Positions 4,084 through 8,237 of a stretch of DNA of 8,237 nucleotides are shown here, piece by piece. Below the pieces are notes generated by a model. The model saw nothing but the letters and a program-made list of their open reading frames with translations. It was not told the DNA's origin and did no database searches. A program made the position numbers and the translations under genes. The DNA is from an uncultured Oscillospiraceae bacterium (GTDB lineage Bacteria > Bacillota > Clostridia > Oscillospirales > Acutalibacteraceae), in the NCBI GenBank assembly GCA_900549155.1, contig URNF01000093.1, positions 1 through 8,237 on the forward strand. Reading direction: 5' to 3'. Positions within the stretch are counted from its first letter, which is position 1. Each line of letters begins with the position of its first letter.

Positions 4084-5925
4084 GTGAAAAAGAAGCTCAT
4101 TCCCATTCTGGTCGGCGGCGTGCTGTTTGTTGCGGCGCGTCTGCTGGCGGAAGCGATGTTCTGGCCGTCGCTTGCCCTCTACATCATCGCCTACCTCGCG
4201 GTCGGCTGGGAGGTCGTGTTCAAGGCGGCACGCAACATCTGCCACGGCGAGGTTTTCGACGAAAACTTCCTCATGGTGGTCGCGACCGTCGGCGCGTTTG
4301 CCGTCAAGCAGTTCCCCGAAGCGGTCGCCGTCATGCTGTTCTATCAGGTCGGCGAAATGTTCCAGGATTATGCCGTCGACAAATCCCGCCGCTCCATCAG
4401 CACGCTGATGGACATTCGCCCCGACCATGCGACGCTGCTGCATGACGACGGCACCGCCGAAGAGGTCGATCCGTCCACCGTGCAGATCGGTGACCGCATT
4501 TTGGTCAACGCGGGCGAAAAGATCCCGCTCGACGGCGTGGTGGAAAGCGGCACGGCGCTTTTGGACACGGCAGCGCTGACGGGCGAGTCCGTTCCGCGCG
4601 AGGTGTCGGTGGGGAGCGAGGCGCTCTCCGGCTGCATTGACTTAAACGGTGCGCTCACCATCCGCGTCGAAAAGACCTTCGGCGCGTCCACCGTCAGCAA
4701 GATCCTCGATCTTGTGGAAAACGCGGGCGCGCGCAAATCCCGTTCGGAAAACTTCATTTCCCGCTTTGCGGCGGTCTATACCCCCATCGTGGTGATCGCC
4801 GCCGTGCTGTTGGCGCTCATTCCGCCGCTGCTTCTGCATCAGCCGTTCGGCGACTGGATCTATCGCGCCTGCACGTTCCTTGTGGTGTCCTGCCCCTGCG
4901 CGCTGGTCATTTCCGTCCCGCTGAGCTTTTTCGGCGGCATCGGCGGCGCGTCCAAGGCGGGCATCCTCGTCAAGGGCGGCAACTATCTTGAGGCGCTCGC
5001 CTCTGCGGAGATCGCCGTTTTTGACAAAACGGGCACGCTCACAAAGGGCACGTTCGAGGTGCGCGAGGTGCAGCCGGTCGGCATGGACGCCGACGCCCTG
5101 CTCGCCCTCGCCGCAACGGCGGAGAGCCGCTCGGATCACCCCATTGCCAAATCGCTGCTCGACGCCTGCAAGGCCCCCGACACGGCATCCCTCACCGACG
5201 TGCAGGAGATCGCCGGTCACGGCGTGAAAGCGACGATCGGCGGCAAAACCGTTCTTGTCGGCAACCGCCGTCTCATGAATGAGGTCGGCATCACCCCGCC
5301 CGAAGCAGCTGCGGCGGGCACCATGGTCTATGTCGCGGTGGACGGCGCTTTTGCGGGCAGCATCCGCATTGCCGACGCCGTGAAAGAGGACGCTGCCGAC
5401 GCCATCAAGGGGCTGAAAGCGGCGCACGTGCGGCGCACCGTCATGCTGACGGGGGATGTCCGTCCCGTCGGCGAAGCGGTCGGCAAGGAATTGGGACTTG
5501 ACGAGGTCTATACCGATCTGCTCCCTGCAGGCAAGGTGGAAAAGCTCGAAGCGCTCCTCAAGGAGACATCCCCCGCCGGCAAGCTGCTGTTTGTCGGCGA
5601 CGGCATCAACGACGCACCGGTGCTGGCGCGCGCGGATGTCGGCGTTGCGATGGGCGGTCTCGGCGCGGACGCGGCGATCGAAGCGGCGGACGTCGTTATC
5701 ATGGACGACAAGCCCTCCCGCATCGCCACCGCCATCGCCATTGCGCGCAAAACGCTGCGCATCGTGCGGCAGAATATCGTGTTCGCCCTGACGGTCAAGA
5801 TCCTGGTGCTGGTGCTCAGCGCCGTCGGTATTGCCGATATGTGGGCAGCGGTGTTCGCCGACGTCGGTGTGTCGGTGCTGGCGATCTTAAACGCCCTGCG
5901 CATGCTGCAAAAGCAAAAGGATTGA
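4084..5925 (+). CDS. cadA: P1B-2-type heavy-metal (Zn/Cd/Pb) exporting ATPase
   Basis: Membrane ATPase that pumps divalent soft metals out of the cell. The GTG start at 4084 follows GGAGG with 8 nt spacing. The 613-aa product starts directly at the first membrane helices and lacks the usual N-terminal HMA domain, hence it is shorter than the roughly 700-aa or longer relatives. Visible in order: actuator TGES (166-169), membrane metal site SCPCAL (C270, C272), phosphorylation motif DKTGT with D314, nucleotide-domain SDHP (H352, P353), hinge GDGINDAP (505-512), then K572 in ALTVKILVL and D593 in FADVGVS. The Lys and Asp in the last two helices are the signature of the Zn/Cd/Pb subgroup rather than Cu pumps. 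It is the last gene of the repressor-HMA-ATPase operon. No clear terminator follows, and the next promoter overlaps its stop codon. Confidence 0.95.
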   Translation: MKKKLIPILVGGVLFVAARLLAEAMFWPSLALYIIAYLAVGWEVVFKAARNICHGEVFDENFLMVVATVGAFAVKQFPEAVAVMLFYQVGEMFQDYAVDKSRRSISTLMDIRPDHATLLHDDGTAEEVDPSTVQIGDRILVNAGEKIPLDGVVESGTALLDTAALTGESVPREVSVGSEALSGCIDLNGALTIRVEKTFGASTVSKILDLVENAGARKSRSENFISRFAAVYTPIVVIAAVLLALIPPLLLHQPFGDWIYRACTFLVVSCPCALVISVPLSFFGGIGGASKAGILVKGGNYLEALASAEIAVFDKTGTLTKGTFEVREVQPVGMDADALLALAATAESRSDHPIAKSLLDACKAPDTASLTDVQEIAGHGVKATIGGKTVLVGNRRLMNEVGITPPEAAAAGTMVYVAVDGAFAGSIRIADAVKEDAADAIKGLKAAHVRRTVMLTGDVRPVGEAVGKELGLDEVYTDLLPAGKVEKLEALLKETSPAGKLLFVGDGINDAPVLARADVGVAMGGLGADAAIEAADVVIMDDKPSRIATAIAIARKTLRIVRQNIVFALTVKILVLVLSAVGIADMWAAVFADVGVSVLAILNALRMLQKQKD

Positions 5926-5950
5926 CACCGCCGACACCGTATGCTACTAT
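5922..5950 (+). promoter_or_regulatory. Promoter of the TIM-barrel isomerase gene, overlapping the ATPase stop
   Basis: TTGACA (5922-5927) and TACTAT (5945-5950) with a 17-bp spacer. The -35 contains the ATPase stop codon TGA (5923-5925). It allows the next gene to be expressed independently of metal, though read-through from the metal operon is not excluded. Confidence 0.75.
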
Positions 5951-5979
5951 GGTGAAAAAGGTGAAAAGGGGTATGCGGA

Positions 5980-6876
5980 ATGGAAGCACTTGTCAGTCTC
6001 TGCATCGGCAAATTGCAGCATAAATACGGCGATATGCGCGCGCTCGAAATTGCCAAAGCGTGCGGCGCGGACGCCGTCGATTTCAACCTCATCGAAAACT
6101 CCTACACAAAGTCGGACAACATCTATGCAAAATCCGACGAGGAGATCGTCGCCTACTATGAAAGCGTGCGGCAAAAGGCGGAAAGCCTCGGTCTGCTCAT
6201 CGGGCAGACGCACGGCAGGATCAAAGGCTTTCGCAACATCGAAGCGGAAGACGAAATGCTCATAAAGGACGCGCGCATCGACTGTCTTGCCACGGCAACG
6301 CTCAAAGCGCCCGTGTGCGTCATGCACAGCGCGACCTCGATCTTTTTCGGTCCCGACGTTGACCCGCAGTTCATGCGGGATCTGAATTTTGACATGTTCA
6401 CCCGCATTTTGCCGTTTGCACGGCAGTATAACGTCAAGGTCGCGACCGAGACCTTCGGCGACGCGACCGGCAGGAACTGTCTCGACTTTTTCGGCGACAT
6501 CCGTGAGTTCCTCATGTCCTATCATCGGGTGTGTGCCGTCGAGGACTTCAAGAAGTATTTCACCATCTGCGTCGACACGGGACATTCCAACAAGGCGACA
6601 CGGTATAATCAGCCGTCGTCGGGCGACGTTTTGCGGATGTGCGGCGGGGATGTCACGGTGCTGCACCTCAACGACAACGACACCTTCACCGACCAGCACA
6701 AGCCGCCGCTCACCGGCTCGCTTGACTGGAAGGACATCATGAAAGCGCTGAAAGAGATCGGCTACAAGGGCATTTACAATATGGAAGTGAACCTTGCCTG
6801 CTTCGGCAACGCGCTGTGCGAGGACACGGCAGCGCTCTCCGTGAAGATCATGAGAAATCTTTTGGCACAACAGTAA
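5980..6876 (+). CDS. Sugar phosphate isomerase/epimerase-like TIM-barrel protein
   Basis: A 298-aa protein of the xylose-isomerase-like / AP-endonuclease-2 TIM-barrel superfamily, probably a cytosolic metal-dependent isomerase, epimerase or similar enzyme of carbohydrate metabolism. Candidate metal and substrate residues sit at strand ends: H78 (GQTHG), H116 (VMHSA), E157 (TETFGD), D199 and H202 (CVDTGHSN), H229 (HLNDND) and E269 (MEVN). The C-terminal GSLDWKDIMKALKEIGYKG (245-263) is typical of the family. The ATG at 5980 follows AAAGGGG with 8 nt spacing. No transporter, kinase or regulator of sugar metabolism lies beside it, so the substrate cannot be named. It has its own promoter and is followed by a hairpin. 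Confidence 0.85.
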   Translation: MEALVSLCIGKLQHKYGDMRALEIAKACGADAVDFNLIENSYTKSDNIYAKSDEEIVAYYESVRQKAESLGLLIGQTHGRIKGFRNIEAEDEMLIKDARIDCLATATLKAPVCVMHSATSIFFGPDVDPQFMRDLNFDMFTRILPFARQYNVKVATETFGDATGRNCLDFFGDIREFLMSYHRVCAVEDFKKYFTICVDTGHSNKATRYNQPSSGDVLRMCGGDVTVLHLNDNDTFTDQHKPPLTGSLDWKDIMKALKEIGYKGIYNMEVNLACFGNALCEDTAALSVKIMRNLLAQQ

Positions 6877-6885
6877 ACACTATAC

Positions 6886-6927
6886 GGGCTGCGGCAATTT
6901 CACACGCCGCAGCCCTGTACGCTTTTT
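6886..6927 (+). terminator. Hairpin with short T-run after the isomerase gene
   Basis: A perfect 10-bp stem GGGCTGCGGC/GCCGCAGCCC (6886-6895 and 6906-6915) with a 10-nt A/T-rich loop. The TTTTT (6923-6927) starts 7 nt after the stem, later than ideal, so termination may be partial. No good promoter was seen between here and the glycosylase start. Read-through expression of the next gene is therefore possible. Confidence 0.55.
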
Positions 6928-6940
6928 GGGGGGGAGAATG

Positions 6941-7501
6941 ATGGAAGATCTGAGCACACTGCGGGAAAAATGCCTTGCCTGCACGCGCTGTCCGCTTGCC
7001 GCCACCCGTCAGAAGGTGGTGTTCGGTGTCGGACCCGAGGACGCAAAAATTCTGTTTGTCGGCGAGGGACCGGGCGCCAATGAGGACGCAAAGGGCGAAC
7101 CGTTTGTCGGCGCGGCGGGAAATCTTCTCGATCGGATGCTCGACGCCGTCGGGCTTTCGAGAGAGAAAAACGTCTATATCGCAAACATCGTCAAATGCCG
7201 CCCACCGCAAAACCGCGATCCCGCCCCCGAGGAGCAGGACGCGTGCATCGGCTGGCTGCGGGCACAGACGGCGATCTTAAAGCCGCGCGTCATCGTGTGT
7301 CTCGGCAGAATTGCCGCCTGCCGCATTATTTCCCCCGACTTTCGCGTCACCCGTCAGCACGGCGTTTTCACCGAACGAAACGGTGTGTGGCTGATGGGGA
7401 CGTTTCACCCTGCGGCGCTTTTGCGCAATCCCGCGCAAAAGCCGGATGCGTTCGCGGATTTTCTCGCGCTGCGCGATCGGCTGCGGGAATGGGATATTTA
7501 G
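6941..7501 (+). CDS. Type-4 (Fe-S cluster) uracil-DNA glycosylase
   Basis: DNA repair enzyme that removes uracil from DNA, starting base excision repair. The 186-aa product has the four cluster cysteines C14 and C17 (ACTRC), C86 (IVKCRPP) and C102 (EQDAC), with family-like spacing. The active-site motif is GEGPGANEDAKGEPFVGAAG (41-60), and the DNA-binding motif TFHPAALLRN carries H156. N82 in the IANIVKCRPP block is also conserved. Two adjacent ATGs (6938, 6941) are possible. The second was chosen because the G-rich GGGGGGGAG ends only 1 nt before the first. Even so the spacing is short. It stands between a hairpin and the pduL promoter, apparently as a single-gene unit; the family is common in clostridia, and no context-specific role is visible. 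Confidence 0.93.
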   Translation: MEDLSTLREKCLACTRCPLAATRQKVVFGVGPEDAKILFVGEGPGANEDAKGEPFVGAAGNLLDRMLDAVGLSREKNVYIANIVKCRPPQNRDPAPEEQDACIGWLRAQTAILKPRVIVCLGRIAACRIISPDFRVTRQHGVFTERNGVWLMGTFHPAALLRNPAQKPDAFADFLALRDRLREWDI

Positions 7502-7504
7502 GAC

Positions 7505-7533
7505 TTGAAAAAACGGATACATTGCGGTACAAT
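7505..7533 (+). promoter_or_regulatory. Promoter of pduL
   Basis: TTGAAA (7505-7510) and TACAAT (7528-7533) with a 17-bp spacer, starting 3 nt after the glycosylase stop codon. The predicted start near 7540 leaves a short leader with AAAGGGAAG before the pduL ATG. Confidence 0.8.
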
Positions 7534-7564
7534 GGTATCACTATGAAAAAGGGAAGTGCGAAAA

Positions 7565-8137
7565 ATGGCAAAAGTATTGGTGGAAACCTCCGCCCGTCAC
7601 GTGCATGTAACCGAGAAGGATCTTGAGACGCTGTTCGGCGCGGGCTATCAGCTGACGAAGAAAAAGGATCTGTCCCAGCCGGGGCAGTATGCGTGTGTGG
7701 AGCGCGTCGACGTGGTCGGTCCGAAGAAAACGCTTTCCGGCGTGTCCATCCTCGGCCCCTGCCGCAACGCAACGCAGGTCGAGCTGTCGCTGACCGACGC
7801 GCGTTCGATCGGCGTGGTCGCGCCCATCCGTGAATCGGGCGACATCGCCGGTTCGGGCGCCTGCAAGCTGGTCGGCCCCTGCGGTGAGGTGGAGCTGACC
7901 GAGGGCGTCATTGCCGCCAAGCGGCACATCCACATGACCCCCGCCGACGCCGAGACCTTCGGTGTCAAGGACAAGGACATCGTGAGCGTCAAGATCGACG
8001 GCGGCGACAGAGCGCTGACCTTCGGCGAAGTGGTCGTGCGCGTGAGCGACAAGTTTGCGCTCGCCATGCACATCGACACCGACGAGTCCAACGCGGGCTG
8101 TGTTGCCCCCGGCACGATGGGCGAAGTGATCAAATAA
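7565..8137 (+). CDS. pduL: Phosphate propanoyltransferase / phosphotransacylase
   Basis: Zinc-dependent enzyme that exchanges acyl-CoA and phosphate for acyl phosphate and CoA, either propanoyl or acetyl, feeding acetate or propionate kinase. The 190 aa contain the two-barrel PduL fold signature: SARHVHVTEKD (H12, H14), PCRNATQVELS (65-75), APIRESGD with phosphate-site R89, AAKRHIHMTPADA (H121, H123) and MHIDTDESNAG (H169). These histidines correspond to the metal ligands of characterised PduL. The ATG at 7565 follows AAAGGGAAG with 8 nt spacing. The catalytic domain begins at residue 2-3, so there is no N-terminal encapsulation peptide, and no microcompartment shell gene is nearby. The inference is a cytosolic enzyme replacing Pta in fermentative acetate formation. 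It is monocistronic, with its own promoter and a following hairpin. Confidence 0.95.
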   Translation: MAKVLVETSARHVHVTEKDLETLFGAGYQLTKKKDLSQPGQYACVERVDVVGPKKTLSGVSILGPCRNATQVELSLTDARSIGVVAPIRESGDIAGSGACKLVGPCGEVELTEGVIAAKRHIHMTPADAETFGVKDKDIVSVKIDGGDRALTFGEVVVRVSDKFALAMHIDTDESNAGCVAPGTMGEVIK

Positions 8138-8153
8138 CATATCCGAAAAGAGA

Positions 8154-8183
8154 AAATGCGCGCTGCTTTCGCAGCGCGCATTT
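8154..8183 (+). terminator. Terminator-like hairpin after pduL
   Basis: A perfect 13-bp stem AAATGCGCGCTGC/GCAGCGCGCATTT with a TTTC tetraloop, 16 nt after the pduL stop. The T-run on the 3' side is only ATTT, so it is a strong stem with a weak U-tract. It may act together with the following repeat. Confidence 0.7.
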
Positions 8184-8217
8184 CAGTGTGTCAAAAAACT
8201 TGTTTTTTGACACACTG
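8184..8217. repeat. Perfect 16-bp inverted repeat with 2-nt loop
   Basis: CAGTGTGTCAAAAAAC (8184-8199) and GTTTTTTGACACACTG (8202-8217) are exact reverse complements around TT. The sequence directly abuts the pduL hairpin. It contains T6 and A6 tracts, so it might act as a second terminator, but the long exact arms also resemble a mobile or miniature repeat element. Confidence 0.8.
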
Positions 8218-8237
8218 TGAGGCTGTCTAAAAACCGC
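8218..8237. other. Unassigned window end with a degenerate copy of the repeat half-motif
   Basis: GGCTGTCTAAAAAC (8221-8234) matches GTGTGTCAAAAAAC (8186-8199, part of the inverted repeat) at 11 of 14 positions in direct orientation. GAGGCTGTCTAAAAA resembles ends seen in some transposable elements of Firmicutes. The window stops before this can be resolved. Confidence 0.35.

Noticed and set aside
4642..5427. Leftward open frame of 261 codons inside the ATPase.
   Set aside because: It is a shadow of the ATPase coding sequence, with Arg/Gly/Asp-rich composition and no motif.
6862..6886. Possible promoter before the uracil-DNA glycosylase (TTGGCA and TATACG).
   Set aside because: The spacer is only 13 bp and the second box runs into the hairpin, so it is not a credible sigma-A promoter.

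Overview
The window looks like chromosomal DNA from a GC-rich member of the Clostridia, probably a gut Oscillospiraceae/Ruminococcaceae-type Firmicute. The grounds are strong GGAG-type ribosome binding sites, sigma-A-like promoters with 17-18 bp spacers, Firmicute-type families (ECF folate S-component, DUF6472-like small protein, CadC-like regulator) and compact gene packing. The genus is inferred, not shown. No rRNA, tRNA, CRISPR array or complete insertion sequence is visible.

Layout. (1) Positions 1-1556 hold a leftward operon: one promoter, then a 58-aa four-cysteine protein (DUF6472-like), MTA/SAH nucleosidase (mtnN) and a PHP-family histidinol-phosphatase that runs off the left edge. 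The genes are separated by 1 nt or overlap by 7 nt. (2) Positions 1564-2558 hold a rightward transcription unit. A sigma-A promoter is followed at once by what I read as a tetrahydrofolate (THF) riboswitch, then an RBS-masking stem, a FolT-like ECF transporter S-component and a symmetrical bidirectional terminator. (3) Positions 2571-3351 hold a leftward DUF554 membrane protein with its own promoter. (4) Positions 3360-5925 hold a rightward heavy-metal resistance operon: phased A-tracts, a promoter overlaid by two inverted-repeat operators, an ArsR/SmtB/CadC-type repressor, a free-standing HMA metallochaperone and a P1B-2 type Zn/Cd/Pb-exporting ATPase that has no HMA domain of its own. (5) Positions 5922-6876 hold a TIM-barrel sugar phosphate isomerase/epimerase-like gene whose promoter overlaps the ATPase stop codon. 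(6) Positions 6941-7501 hold a type-4 (Fe-S) uracil-DNA glycosylase. (7) Positions 7505-8183 hold pduL (phosphate propanoyltransferase) with its own promoter and terminator hairpin. (8) The last 54 bases hold a perfect 16-bp inverted repeat and a related third copy of its half-motif, cut by the window edge.

Three themes stand out. Folate uptake appears to be controlled by a THF-sensing RNA. Metal export appears to be controlled by a repressor carrying ligands for two known metal sites, with the chaperone domain split off from the pump. The PduL has no encapsulation peptide and no microcompartment neighbours, which suggests a housekeeping cytosolic phosphotransacetylase role. I see no wholly new multi-gene system. 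The riboswitch with its expression platform, the extended FolT and the terminal repeat are the most worthwhile items.
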